From Cyrtodaria siliqua (taxonomy: Eukaryota > Mollusca > Bivalvia > Adapedonta > Hiatellidae): a stretch of 64,000 nucleotides of DNA. The notes beneath the pieces were generated by a model that did not search any database, had not been told where the DNA came from, and saw nothing but the letters and a program-made list of their open reading frames with translations. The DNA lies in NCBI GenBank assembly GCA_037043455.1, contig JAWPHD010001414.1, forward strand, positions 222,501 to 286,500, in the 5' to 3' direction. Shown here piece by piece: positions 24,493 through 35,160 of this stretch. The first letter of the stretch is position 1. Every line of letters begins with the position of its first letter. A program made the position numbers and the translations under genes.

Positions 24493-24729
24493 ATTGCAAT
24501 TCAGTTTGCTTAAGTAATGTTGCGCAAATTAGCGAGAACTAAATTAATGTCAACTCGAAGGAGTAGAATTCATAGTTAGTTTTTATCCTAAACCTGTTTT
24601 CAAGTCCTGTCCATTTGTGTTATCTACTTTTTTTGTTAAATCTTAATTAAATCCATCAGATTGAATCCATTTTGAAGTAATCATTAATTGTTTTATATGA
24701 AGCAAACTAAGAATAATGTGCATGTGGGT

Positions 24730-24800
24730 GTTTCTTTGTTAAGTGGTTGACTGTCCTCTTTGAATGCTACTTTCCCTGTCCGACCTTTTTATATTTCTTT
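24730..24800 (-). repeat. Fragment of dispersed repeat family R1
   Basis: Inverted match to the GACAGTCAACC...GAACAGGAAA end of the family seen at 28404, 30222 and 53700. Confidence 0.5.
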
Positions 24801-24929
24801 GAGTCTATGCTTTTTTGTTTATTGTTAACCACTATATTTCCATCAGCGGTATGTCTGTTCACACCAATGTTATTTATTTAGTGTATAAATGTAAGTAAGT
24901 ACAAAAGTCGAACAGGAAATGTAGCAATC

Positions 24930-25203
24930 CATTACGTGGTCCGAGTATTAACTTTCATACTCCATCCAACCCCTTCTCCAAGAAGCGGAAACGGGGTTGG
25001 CTGGGGTAGGAAATAAAACCTTAATTTCGGCTTAAAAAGTTTGCATATTATAAATTTAAAACATGTAATAGGTAATTGTAAGCAGGTTATCGCATTTTTT
25101 CTGTAATTCTTTTTTTGAACGTGTTTTATTGTCGAAATATCCGTTATCCTGCTAGTATAAACTTTCCAGTCACTTAATGCAATTAAGGCGGGACCACGTA
25201 ATG
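24930..25203 (+). mobile_element. MITE copy 3, CATTACGTGGTCC family
   Basis: Best-preserved copy: 274 bp with perfect 13-bp terminal inverted repeats CATTACGTGGTCC / GGACCACGTAATG and the family interior. It has no coding capacity. Confidence 0.85.
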
Positions 25204-25624
25204 CACAGAAAACAATCAACCAAAAAAACCGCATAAAAAACAATGGAAAAAAGAAGCAACACATGCATCACCGCAGACACGAAAGGGGATATATCGTGGC
25301 TACTGCATCCTGTAAGGTCAATGGCAAAATTGCCGGGGGTTAAACCGGATTGTAGGTTATTGTGTATAATAGTGAAAGTAGTGAAGTTACATGATCTTAA
25401 AATCATGTTTACATTACATTTTTTTATCGCTTTCATGAATATTCGGGCTGCAGTGGCCTAGTAAATAGTTGGATAGAATCTTAATATTGACAAGGGTTGG
25501 AGCTTTACGCGAGCCATTGTATTTCCTCTGTGAGTCTCTAGGAAAGACAATTCCGTTAGCATCTTCCGTCGGATGGTGACGTAAACTTTGTCGTCCTTTG
25601 TATCTAAATATATCCTCAGGGCAT

Positions 25625-25691
25625 ATTTTAAAACTTCATGGTGTTCCTCATACATGTATAATGTATGAGGAATACCAGGAAGTTTTAAAAT
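25625..25691. repeat. Hairpin with 31-bp arms
   Basis: Arm 25625-25655 and arm 25661-25691 are complementary with few mismatches (ATTTTAAAACTTC...CCTCATACAT), with a five-base loop. Confidence 0.85.
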
Positions 25692-25694
25692 AAT

Positions 25695-25764
25695 ATTTAC
25701 TTGCATCCTAATAGAGTGTTTACTTGCATCTTAATATAGTGTTTACTTGCATCCTAATAAAGTG
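25695..25764. repeat. Three tandem 23-bp units
   Basis: TTTACTTGCATCYTAATA recurs three times immediately beside the hairpin. Confidence 0.8.
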
Positions 25765-26166
25765 TTACAAAAGAGCATGTGGAGCAATGCCTTCGTTATG
25801 ATAGACAACTTGCGTGACTGTTGTTTTAATATGCATGCTTACTATGGAATACGTTATGTAACGGCATAAGGCGATGGATGTAACACAATATGTATGTAAA
25901 ATTATATTACGATACATTGCATGCAATACTAAGATAACTATTTTTTGTGTAGCGAAAGTGCACTAAACGCTCACTTTTCAGTTAACAATAAGTTGGTGTT
26001 TTCCATGGATTTTGAATATGATAATGTAATAATGTGATATACTGTAACACATTTTGTGTATATCAAGTTATAGGTTTACAAAAATAGTTTTTTAAATGAC
26101 TTGAGCTTCTCAACTGTAAACACTGTTAGACATTATATACAAATATGTGTTCTGTGTAAATTTTAC

Positions 26167-26241
26167 CGTTGAAATCCTGCAGCCGAGGTTATACACTGGA
26201 TTATTACCTAGTCCGATCTCCTCAGTCTCTGTGAAACAGTT
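26167..26241 (-). CDS. Three-finger (Ly6/uPAR-like) domain, second exon
   Basis: A 75-nt exon in phase 0 at both ends, with acceptor TATTGCTTACAG (minus strand above 26241) and donor GTAAAATT (below 26167). It encodes NCFTETEEIGLGNN followed by PVYNLGCRIST. Joined to the exon at 30765-30844 (ending TVCAENE) it gives the Cys pattern of a Ly6-type three-finger domain up to the GC pair before the last loop. The final Cys-rich exon (usually CC...CN) has not been found, so the domain is incomplete in what can be shown. Confidence 0.55.
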
Positions 26242-29200
26242 CTGTAAGCAATATAATAAAATAGAAGAATTAAACAATATCCACATCTCCGCCTTATTCT
26301 GCAAAGTCACTGAGTGTTTCATGGAGAAATATAGGCCAGTATATTGATACATAAGACACGTTTCATCAGGACAGATATTGACCTAGAAACTTAATTTAGA
26401 ACACAGTAATTGTATATTGTTTCACAACGATTCCTTGACGAAAGGTTATCCATTCACAACATAAAAAATGAGAAAAATGGTCCTATAGAAACCACAGAAA
26501 AGGAAGCACAACGGCAGCGTAGGTCCGCACTACACCACAAACCGAAATATGAGCATATTTATAGGAGTTATCCCGCCAAGAGCATCCAAATTTTACAATA
26601 CATATACACCGTATACAATTTATCTATTTTGAGAACCCAAACTCAATAGACAAATATAAACCAGACAGACTAAACCCCAAAAAATGGATCGTCGAATTAG
26701 TTACCAACTCATAATTTATTTTACGATATTCAGTCACTAGTATTTTAAGATCCCGTGAATTAACCTACACTTTTAATCGGCACATATAAACCTATTATAT
26801 GACCTGAACACCTGGACAGAGTTTTGATAAAAAGTATAGTAGTGTTATTTTGCTGTTATTTGGCGGGTTATTTTCTTTAAAATGTCAATGAAAAGGACTG
26901 CTCGTAACATAAAGTGTGGAGAAGACGGTGTTACCGATTTGGAACGGTCAGTAAGCAATAAGGGCTACAGGGTATCTTGTTTAATTGTTTGACAAACTCA
27001 TGTGCTATCATTTGTTTTTGAAAACGTATATAGCAGCTTTACTGCAATATTTCGCATTTATCGTGTTCGGCCGTTTCCAAATGTCCGCTCTCATACTCGT
27101 TGCTTGTGCAGTGTGGCGGCAGTAAAACGTCTCCCCGCGCTTGCTATCAGGACTGTTATTCATTCGATTTTTGGAGATCGCTAAGCCCGATACCTATATT
27201 TAGATACCAATGGTACATTTTCAATGTTTATGTTTTCTTACTTAAATTTCGATTCTGTGGTTCTACTACTCAGGCCGATAAAGGCTCTGGGTATTGTTTA
27301 ATAGGATATGTTGTCTGCTTTTTAATTTAGTCTTTTGACTGTTACTTGTTATACACAGGCTTCATAACCGCTTCTCCCATCTAAATTCCATTTTGTTCAT
27401 TTCGCTCTTTGGGGCATATAATGTTGTTAGATACTGGGATCATACGCCGCTGGACATGGAATAATGACAGTAAAAGTAGCATGTCCACCGCCATATGCAT
27501 GCCAGCTTCGGGATGGTTAAAATTCTGTACTATTGATTTTATGAATATTGAGTTCTGCTCAACCCGGGGCGTGAACGGTAGCAAGCATATTTCACTACCG
27601 TTCATGAACAGTCTCAGTCAAACCGAGACTTAATCGTGTTCGGCCGTTTCCAAAGGTCCACTCTCAAACTCTTTTAGACAGTTATATAAAACATATCGAA
27701 CGACACACCACAATATCACACTAATAATATGTGCGATGACTGGACAACATTCTTGGATTCTAAAATATTGCAAAACATGTCGATGACGGACGGACCTTAT
27801 TTGTATACCCTCACAAAACCTTAATTATAGTTTAAAAGTTGATAACAATATCAACATTAATAAACAAACACCACATAAACCAAATACTTAGACATAACGT
27901 GTATGTTGCTTTTTCTTTTGAATTAACGCAGTAACTTGATGTATTACCTTGTAAAGCTATATATAAGAGTTGAACCGGAAATGTAACATTCTATGACCAC
28001 AGTGAACCAAAAGCAGGCATCGAAACAAACAACACTTACAATAACCAATGAAAGGCAAGCTATGTGACAAATGAAAGGGTTGACTATAGGGATATCACCT
28101 TGGAGCGTCAGTGCTAAACTATGCGTGGGGTTTTAAACCTTTTAAACCAGGTTCTAGAGTGCACAAAATCTGAATTTTCCCCTGCTGAGATCACAATTAA
28201 AACAGGACCGTGTAAATAAAGAATTACTGCCAGGCTATATCCTTCAACCAACTAAGCAGCATTGATAGATAATATCAATGTTATACAAATAGTTTCGAAT
28301 TTTATGATAACGGCAGCCATAATGGAGTAGATATTTCGGTACACAGAGGGGACGAATATTAAAGTCCTCAACTCGACTACATTCTCTAGAAAAACGAATA
28401 AATATAGATATAAAGATCGAACAGGAAAAGAAGCATTCAAAGACGACAGTCAACCTCAAACACACACAGAAACAAAGAACACATTTAAAGATGAATAAAA
28501 GGTCAAGTAAGACAAACATAAAAGGGTTGACAATAGGGCTACCGCCTTGGAACGGTCAGTGGCAAAAAAGGCTGCTGGGATTTAAACCAGGTTCTAGGAT
28601 GCACCAAGCATCACATTTACCCTAACTCAACCCAATAAAACGGGACAGTTTAAATAAAGAAATCCCCGCCAGGAACTATTCTCTAACCAACAAGGCAGCA
28701 TTAATAGGCAATAAAAGTAAAACACAAAGATGCTCGTGTTTATATAAATACAAAAATACAATAGCCTAGAAAGCCACAAAGAAGATACTCAGTGATTTAG
28801 CAGAAGCCAGAGTAACACGAGAATAAACCATTGAGGACACGACAAGACAAGACTGCAGACAAACGTCAGCGTCCTTTTGGGCTTTAGGTAGAGGTCATCA
28901 TAGGGTCCACAGCCTGTCCGGTCATAACACAATTAAAGAGGAAAGCATAGTGACGAACTCTAAATGGGTCTACCACCAAGCATGCAGTGCGTTGCAAAAT
29001 GATAGGATGAAAGTGATCAAGGCCAAGGATCTTACGAAATTTGTAAACCACGTCACCATAGAAGTCAGGTTGCGATAGTCCTTGTTGCAGAAGAGGTCTT
29101 AACTTACTTTTATATTTGAAAAGAAGATCAGGGTTACGATAATAAAATTCTGCAAATGTTTTAAGTCTATGGTAACGGTATAATTGAGAAACATATACTC

Positions 29201-32200
29201 TATGAGAAGTTGCCCTGGATACATCACAATCTAAATTTGAGGATAATTAACAATTTCAAAATTAAAATCATATCGTCATAGATTTTGCTAATCATTTCTC
29301 AATTTTGAATAGAGATATGTCAATCGAGAAAATAGCCACAGTATTAGAAATAATATCTTTCTTGAGTTGAAGTTCTTTAGGATATAAATAAATACAGATA
29401 AAAGGCTTAGGAAGCAACAAACACAAGCAAGAGAATGACGTAGATGACTCGGTTTATTGAGTCTGTTCATGATAGACAATGTAAGTAACAACATCTCTCA
29501 CGCCCCTAGCACCGACTTAAGCGGTATTATACTGCAAACACACTTATTTCAGGGTCGGTGGTCCCAAAGGACCAGTAAAATAACACTAATGATTCGTACA
29601 CCGGGAGACTTTAACAGCCGCCACACTGCACTAAACGAACGCTAGTGTGAATATTAATAATTACTGATAAGGGTGATTCTTTGGAAACAACAAACACAGC
29701 CAAGAGAATGAAGTAGCAGACTCGGTTTATTGAGACTGTTCATGATAGGCAATGTAAGTAGCAACAATTTTCACGCCCCAAGCACCGACTTAAGCGGTAT
29801 TATAATTCAAATACACTTACTTCAGGGTCGTTGGTCCCAAACGACCAGTAAAAATAACAATAATGATTCGTAGCACGGGATATATTATTTAGCACAGTAG
29901 AAAAAAGAGTTTCAAAGTTTAATATACCATCCAGATAGCGAGAGGTATTATTAATGGCTTCGGTGACATCTGTCTGAGTATCTGGTGAAAGACTCAACAT
30001 GAAATCTCTTTCACAGCACTATAAAAACAAAGCTGCGACAAGAGATACACACGGTCAGTTAGTTTGCCAAGCCTTTGTCTATAAACAGTATTTCTATACC
30101 TGACGAAGTACAGGCCAAACATTTAGTTGAAGCAATGCGCTTGTCTTTAAAAGGGTTGTTAGGTAAAGTTGAAACGTCGTATTAGGTCCTTATAGATGAA
30201 ACTTGTTATTTTTACATCCTACAGGGATTTATTTACACTGTCCTGTTTTAATGGGATGACAGTACGGTAAGTGTGAGGTTTGGCCTTTGTTGCCACTGAC
30301 CGTTCCAAGGCGGTAGCCCTATTGTCAACCCCTTTGTGTTTGTGATGTCGTTTGCCTTTTTTATTACTTTTGCCTTCTCGTTTTCTGTTTGCTTGTTTGT
30401 TTTTGTGTTTTGTGGTTGACTGTCGCCCTTGAATGCTGCTTTCCCTGTCCAATATTTTTATCTTTCTTGAAGTAGATATACAAGTTGAACAGGAAATGCA
30501 GCATTTAAGGACAACAGGAAATGAAGTTCATTGCTCCTGAATAATGAATTAAACCACCATATTTTATTTTAAACCTTAGCTCAATAGGGATTGAATTATT
30601 TTTAACGACACAAAGACAAGAAGTTAAGCGTATGGGGATGCTTGTAGTAGTGCCTGAGCTAAAATTAGAAATAAAACGGTCTTTATGTTTGTTTGTGACA
30701 TTTAAGAGTCGTCGTGTAATGAAATGTGGTTCACCTAGGATTTATTTTATATTGTATTGCTTACCTCGTTTTCCGCACACACTGTCATTGACAAACAGTT
30801 CAGTGGATTAGGAACATTCCGGCAGTGATAGCACTTCAATGATTCTGCAATTCATATATTGTGACTTAATTTACGGCACAACTAATTGCAACAATTTTTC
30901 ACACGTCGCACGCCATGTGCATGCACGCAAAATAATGGTGCTCTATATATCTAGACATCATAGCGTTGACTATTGACTAATATTTAACGGCTCATCAAAA
31001 CAGGTATACGTTTTTTAGAGCAAACCCAGAGAAAGGGAACATAAGATTCCGGTAATCGTCTATACTCTTACTGTAATTAATTCTAATGCTTTTTCAACGT
31101 GCTCGGAGGACACACTCCAATACACAGGACCGCCCGTTTGACGTTCCCATCCGACTGGCACTGGTGCTTATAGTGCTATATGCATAGTAGAGGTGTGGTT
31201 ATATATTTATATTTACTTTTATTGCATACGCATTTAAAAGCTCCGTTTACTTTCAATGTAACATGAAACGTCAATATTCGCCCATATTGACATGTCGTAT
31301 AGTCATATTGGTTGTGTAATATATACTCGCTCGTGATTGGTGCACTTTTCTGTCCATGTCAAAGAAAGTTTGTCACTTGATGTAAACAATGTTGATTTCA
31401 TTGTGAAAATTCCAATTATGTGATGACAATACGTTTTTTTTTTCAAGTAAATGTTTTTGGTGAAAATTATATGTTACAATCTCTTTTATTCTCTCTAATT
31501 TAAAAATGCGTATGCAATAAAAAGGTTATTATATTTATATTGGGATATACGCTTTCGTTCTTTTGCGCATAAATATTGCGCTCCTAAAGTCGCGCAATAT
31601 TAATACGCAAAAGAACTCATGCATATATGATGACAGTAAAATGGTAAAGCCTATGATATGTTCTCATTATTATTATTATGTTTTTTATTAAAATACATAT
31701 GCAATAAAAGCGTTATTAAACCTTATTGGGATATATGCACTCGTTCGTTCACGGATAAATACTGCGCTCCTAAACTCGCGCAATATCAATACGCGGAAGC
31801 ACACGTACATATATCTGAATACTAATATAATAATCTATAATTATGAGTCAGACGTGGTATGTTCTGTTATCCAACATGTGCCCTGGTAAATATATTAAAA
31901 ATATTTAAGAAAATGTTACAGGTATCAATTTAACAACAGTATTTTCTTACCCGTTGCTCCAATCCAGACGGCGGTCAAAAGAACCAACGTCAAATATACA
32001 CCTGAAATCGGAGTCTAAACATTTATATTACTATTAAATACATTGTAATAAGCATAAACGATACAATAAATAATGACGTCACTAGTAGTCTGTTTCATTA
32101 ATATAACTACATGCGTAATACGACATGAAGGAGACTCCATCTTGTATTTGCTAAAATCGATAATCACTAGTTACTCGGTTTGCTATAGCTTTAACGACTG

Positions 32201-32734
32201 ATGTCATATGGGATGTTCGTATATAAAACAATTACTCATGTAAGATCTGTTCTATATTTGTAATACTACTCGTAGTCATTGCTAACTATAGCTTACATCA
32301 CTAATTACATTCAACGTTGAGTAATAAACAATACACGTGTTGATGACGTGGACGTGGTAATTGCTGAAACGTTTAGCTAATTCCGAATTAGTAATATTGT
32401 TTGTTTCTGTGCGTGTATTTGGTTGATTCTTGTTCGATAATTTTTAAATAAATGTTTGTTCCAAAACAAACACAAACTGATTATAAATGATATACATAGT
32501 TTACTACGTAGTTCTTGTTATGTTTAACTTAATAAAAAACATCATGCATGTTAGTGCTTTTCGGAATTGCATTCCTACATGCATTATTTAGCACACCAGA
32601 TATCTCGTAAATGTTTTGGTTTATAATCAACTGGCGGTCAAAGTCTATATTATTAAACATTGGATATGCTAATCTACACACTCAATGACAATAACATAAT
32701 TTAACTAATATTTAGGTGACCTACCTTGAAACAT
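26168..32734 (-). CDS. 5' part of a secreted three-finger-domain gene (probable lectin paralogue)
   Basis: Four exons join in phase on the minus strand. Exon 1 coding part (32734-32725) reads MFQ plus one base before donor GTAGGT. Exon 2 (32001-31951) gives GVYLTLVLLTAVWIGATG, a hydrophobic signal-peptide core. Exon 3 (30844-30765) gives ESLKCYHCRN..., TVCAENE, the CxxC start of a Ly6/uPAR-type domain. Exon 4 (26241-26167) gives NCFTETEE...YNLGC. The product would be secreted, with a small disulphide-rich domain right after the signal peptide. The next recognisable exon downstream is the mucin-like stalk at 21875-22147. It starts in phase 1, so at least one linking exon (phase 0 in, phase 1 out) is missing or unseen. 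That all these belong to one gene is inference; an independent small secreted protein is the alternative. Confidence 0.55.
26880..27110 (+). repeat. Fragments of dispersed repeat families R1 and R2
   Basis: 26930-26970 resembles the R1 core (GGAACGGTCAGT). 27060-27105 resembles the R2 end (CGTGTTCGGCCGTTTCCAAA). Confidence 0.5.
27395..27690 (+). repeat. Dispersed repeat family R2, copy
   Basis: Contains CGCCATATGCATGCCAGC, GATTTTATGAATATTGAGTT, an internal near-palindrome GAACGGTAGCAAGC...CTACCGTTC, and CGTGTTCGGCCGTTTCC. Relatives are at 47490-47705 (same strand) and 36345-36480 (opposite strand). Confidence 0.75.
27970..28275 (+). repeat. Dispersed repeat family R1, diverged copy
   Basis: Shares AAAGGGTTGAC, CCTTGGAGCGTCAGTG, TTAAACCAGGTTCTAG and TAAATAAAGAA blocks with the next copy. 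Confidence 0.65.
28404..28722 (+). repeat. Dispersed repeat family R1, copy
   Basis: Contains GACGACAGTCAACC, AAAGGGTTGACAATAGGGCT, GGAACGGTCAGTGGC, AACGGGACAGTTTAAATA and AAGGCAGCATTAATAGGCAA. Matches 53700-54010, and 30222-30500 in the opposite orientation. It may be a fragment of a larger uncharacterised element. Confidence 0.75.
29405..29890. repeat. Family R3, two tandem ~280-bp units
   Basis: Unit 1 (about 29405-29690) and unit 2 (about 29690-29890) share AACAAACACA, GACTCGGTTTATTGAG, TGTTCATGATAG, CTTAAGCGGTATTATA and CAGGGTCG(G/T)TGGTCCC. This is the clearest tandem case of the family. Confidence 0.75.
30222..30500 (-). repeat. Dispersed repeat family R1, inverted copy
   Basis: Reverse complement of the family blocks (CACTGACCGTTCCAAGGCGG, ATTGTCAACCCCTTT, GTTGACTGTCGCCCTTGAAT). 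Confidence 0.75.
30765..30844 (-). CDS. Three-finger (Ly6/uPAR-like) domain, first exon
   Basis: An 80-nt exon with acceptor GAATTGCAG (minus strand above 30844, phase 1) and donor GTAAGCAA (below 30765, phase 0). It encodes (E)SLKCYHCRNVPNPLNC then LSMTVCAENE. The opening L-K-C-Y-x-C with further Cys spaced as in Ly6/uPAR domains is the main evidence. It joins in frame to the signal-peptide exon upstream (G/AA makes Glu) and to NCFTETEE downstream. Confidence 0.65.
30845..31502. other. Non-coding, probably intron
   Basis: Between the signal-peptide exon and the three-finger exon. Nothing recognisable is seen. Confidence 0.4.
31503..31818. repeat. Two copies of a ~125-bp repeat with internal hairpin
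   Basis: Copy 1 at about 31503-31628 and copy 2 at about 31689-31818 share ATGCAATAAAA, TTATTGGGATATA and TGCGCTCCTAAA. Copy 1 contains the perfect 10-bp hairpin AATATTGCGC...GCGCAATATT (about 31574-31603). Confidence 0.75.
31951..32001 (-). CDS. Signal-peptide exon
   Basis: A 51-nt exon, phase 1 at both ends, with acceptor GATTTCAG and donor GTAAGAAA. It encodes VYLTLVLLTAVWIGATG, a hydrophobic core with small residues at the expected cleavage site. It joins to MFQG at 32725-32734 and to ESLKCYHC at 30844. Confidence 0.6.
32725..32734 (-). CDS. Start codon exon (coding part) of the three-finger gene
   Basis: ATG TTT CAA G followed by donor GTAGGT gives M-F-Q and one base. The phase matches the next exon to give MFQGVYLTLV. 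It is very short, so it rests on phase and signal-peptide logic only. Confidence 0.45.
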
Positions 32735-33399
32735 TACTTGTACTATTCAACACGACACAATTATAAGTCCTAATAATTTACCAGACTACGTCAGATATTG
32801 ATAACAATAGGTCGTGAGTTAGTTCAGTAGTGATTAAATATTGTTACGAATATGGCCACTGAATTATTTCGGTGACCCATTGAACGATAGTATTTAATTA
32901 GACAAGATGATAATATAGGATTGTTTTGTATGTTTAGCAATTGATTTATATACTTTTAAATAAGTAGTTCTACAGACGGAACAGTAAAACAGTAATAAGA
33001 AAACAGGTACGGTGCGGATATATTTATAGTGTGTGGTCAAGAAGAAATGAAGCGGCAGATGCTTTCAAATACATTTGCTTGCAATGGTATAATGTTAATA
33101 TACTGTATTTAAAATGGCTTGCTGGTTTATTCCCTTGTTTTGAAATTAACTCATTCATGAAATACACAATTAGTTTACTTTCGATAGCTCAGCTTAGAGA
33201 TATCGTTAGTTTACACATTTTGTTAGGGTTTATCTTAACTTTCTCGTGATCTTGTACACGACAATTTAATCTGTAGAGTTTTGGAACTCTTTTAACCGTC
33301 CGTAAGCTTAAACATATTATTTCGGGTTGATCTTTGATACGAGTCTGTTTTCTGTCTCTTATAACTACTAATTGACCCTTATTTCGCTTTCACAAAATG
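32735..33399. other. Non-coding; possible promoter region of the three-finger gene
   Basis: AT-rich; no defined promoter element can be assigned. The frame at 33031-33249 has no recognisable motif. Confidence 0.35.
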
Positions 33400-33847
33400 G
33401 TATTACTTTCAAAACTGCACATATGAGTCTACTAGTAAAAATACTTAAAATAAATGTTCACCTCTTCGGTTGCAATCTGCGGCATCAATACAAATTCCAC
33501 AAAATAATTCATAGAACAAAACCATATGTAAGCCTTATACCTTTAAATCTTCATTCGGCAACCTCGTTTCATGTTTCTTCTAGTAATGTTACAAAGAATT
33601 TTATAAGGCTCAACAGTTTCAGTAATTCCTCTTGAATCTCCTGTTTTGAGAAAATATCGTGCAAAGTCACCTTTCAGACTCTCCTTCCAGAAAACATTTA
33701 ATTCATTCAAGACGCAGTGTGTTTCCCTCTATTAGTCAGTGCAATGCTAGATGGTGCAGTTATTGCAATTATTTATCGTGCAAGTCCACCATTAAATCAG
33801 CTGTTAATGGTAGAAAGCTTAATATATGTCTAGCTTCGAATGTTGAT

Positions 33848-33850
33848 TGA
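33848..33850 (+). other. In-frame TGA at a conserved Cys position (PLE copy A)
   Basis: Reads ASNVD-TGA-RTPHVICVLK. Related elements, as I recall them, have Cys between the Asn-rich stretch and the (K/R)T..NVVY motif. It could be a selenocysteine codon in the parent element or simple decay. Confidence 0.4.
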
Positions 33851-33880
33851 CGTACACCTCACGTCATTTGTGTTTTGAAA

Positions 33881-33883
33881 TGA
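33881..33883 (+). other. In-frame TGA at the first Cys of the endonuclease CCHH motif (PLE copy A)
   Basis: Reads VLK-TGA-TT, then after a one-base shift CGIHYFGQT. The PLE endonuclease motif is C-x2-C...H...H; the second Cys and both His are present and TGA takes the first place. Confidence 0.45.
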
Positions 33884-35160
33884 ACCACGTTGTGGTATAC
33901 ACTATTTTGGACAGACATGTCTATCTTTAAAAGTTCGATTTCGTGAACATAAATATAATGCAGGTAATCCTAAAACATTAAAAAAGTACTTGTACAAACA
34001 TTTTCTTCAGTCAGGTCATACTTTTAGTAACGTTACTGTTCAACCGGTTGAATAAATCAATTATGATAATGATACCTAAAAACTTTAAAATGAACGCTAG
34101 ACACATTGCAGAACAAATGTGGATGAAAAACCTGCAGGCTCTGTATCCACTGGGCCTTATGGTAATATTTATCAATAATATTTATCAACAATGAAATGAT
34201 CATAATCTTGACATCTTTTCTATATCTTCAATACGATAGTGTAACTCCTGGTCTCGTGGTCGTAGTCGTAATTGTAACTTAAAACGTAAATCACGTGTAT
34301 CTATGTCAGTCGCTGAATTACATATTAAAACACTCTATGATTTCCCGTCTTACCTCCTTGTCCATGTCTTCACTCAAGTTGATCGACGAGGAAGTAGACA
34401 AAATGTTCATTCGTACATATCCTTTGTATAACACTGCTTCCATAGAGCTTTCATATGAGTCTGATCATGTCAGACATTTTCTAAAACTACTACATCTTAA
34501 TAAGGGTATTGATTTTATTGACATGCCAAGTGTTCCTCGAGATAATCATGTTATAGAGTATATTCCTAAATATTTCAAAAATTCAGAAAATCCTATAATT
34601 TATTTTAAGTATAAAAAACAGTTGTTAACCTTGACATAATAAATAACACTCCTAAGGAATGCGAGGGTAAAACATCAAAATGTTGCTGCGCTCTATAACT
34701 TGTAATGTTGATAATTTAGATAAACGTATTCGGCATTTGTTTTCTAAAGGTCCGAGGTATAGATTACTTTCGGTTACTGAGTTAAATGCATTTTCGTGCT
34801 CAGATCGCCCAATCCATTGAGGAGTTAAGTATAAAATGGTGTCCTAGAGAACATGTGGACCCAAAGTCTCTTTCTATTGGAAAAGGTCAATTCTTAAACT
34901 AATAGATACTCGTATTAACATTTTTAACCTTTTTTTACTTCCTCTGAGACCTAGATTTTCGTTTCATAATTTAAAATCGGGAGTTCATGAATTTCATAAT
35001 AAATTTGATTTAATTCCTGCTGATAAAGCAGCCAATAATGTAAATTATTGTTTGACCGCCATATGGTAGCTGCCGCATTGTCGGCAACGATTAATATCTC
35101 GTCGTCAGCGTTATTCGTAATGGTCACATCACTTGCTCGCATTTATTATAAATACCACAT

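Larger units (their letters stand above)
25204..26166 (-). other. Non-coding, probably intronic, with a hairpin and tandem repeats
   Basis: Lies between candidate exons of the three-finger gene and is probably intron. It contains a weak, diverged SINE-like block at about 25445-25610 (GTCGGATGGTGACGTAAAC), a 31-bp-arm hairpin (25625-25691) and three 23-bp repeats (about 25695-25764). Confidence 0.45.
33400..35160 (+). pseudogene. Naiad-like Penelope retroelement, N-terminal endonuclease part, decayed (copy A)
   Basis: Reads, with frameshifts, as the N-terminal half of a PLE whose GIY-YIG endonuclease precedes the reverse transcriptase. In order: a Cys-bearing linker NARWCSYCNYLSCKS (about 33740-33785); the endonuclease HVICVLK-TGA-TT, CGIHYFGQTCLSLKVRFREH (33890-33950) and YKHFLQSGH; ARHIAEQMWMKNLQALYPLG (about 34090-34150); FIDMPSVPRDNHVIEYIPKY (about 34520); and ADKAANNV (about 35020). 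It stops before the RT core. Several TAA stops and shifts show it is dead. TGA codons at 33848-33850, 33881-33883 and 35053-35055 fall where family members are expected to have Cys. The N-terminal endonuclease order is the hallmark of the Naiad group described in invertebrates. Confidence 0.75.

Noticed and set aside
25170..25436. Minus-strand frame with a hydrophobic stretch after CTTACAG, considered as the missing last exon of the three-finger domain
   Set aside because: Phase 0 hits a stop before the needed Cys pattern, and the hydrophobic frame overlaps a MITE.
28244..28519. Minus-strand 91-codon frame rich in Cys and Phe
   Set aside because: Falls across two R1 repeats; not conserved as a frame in other copies.
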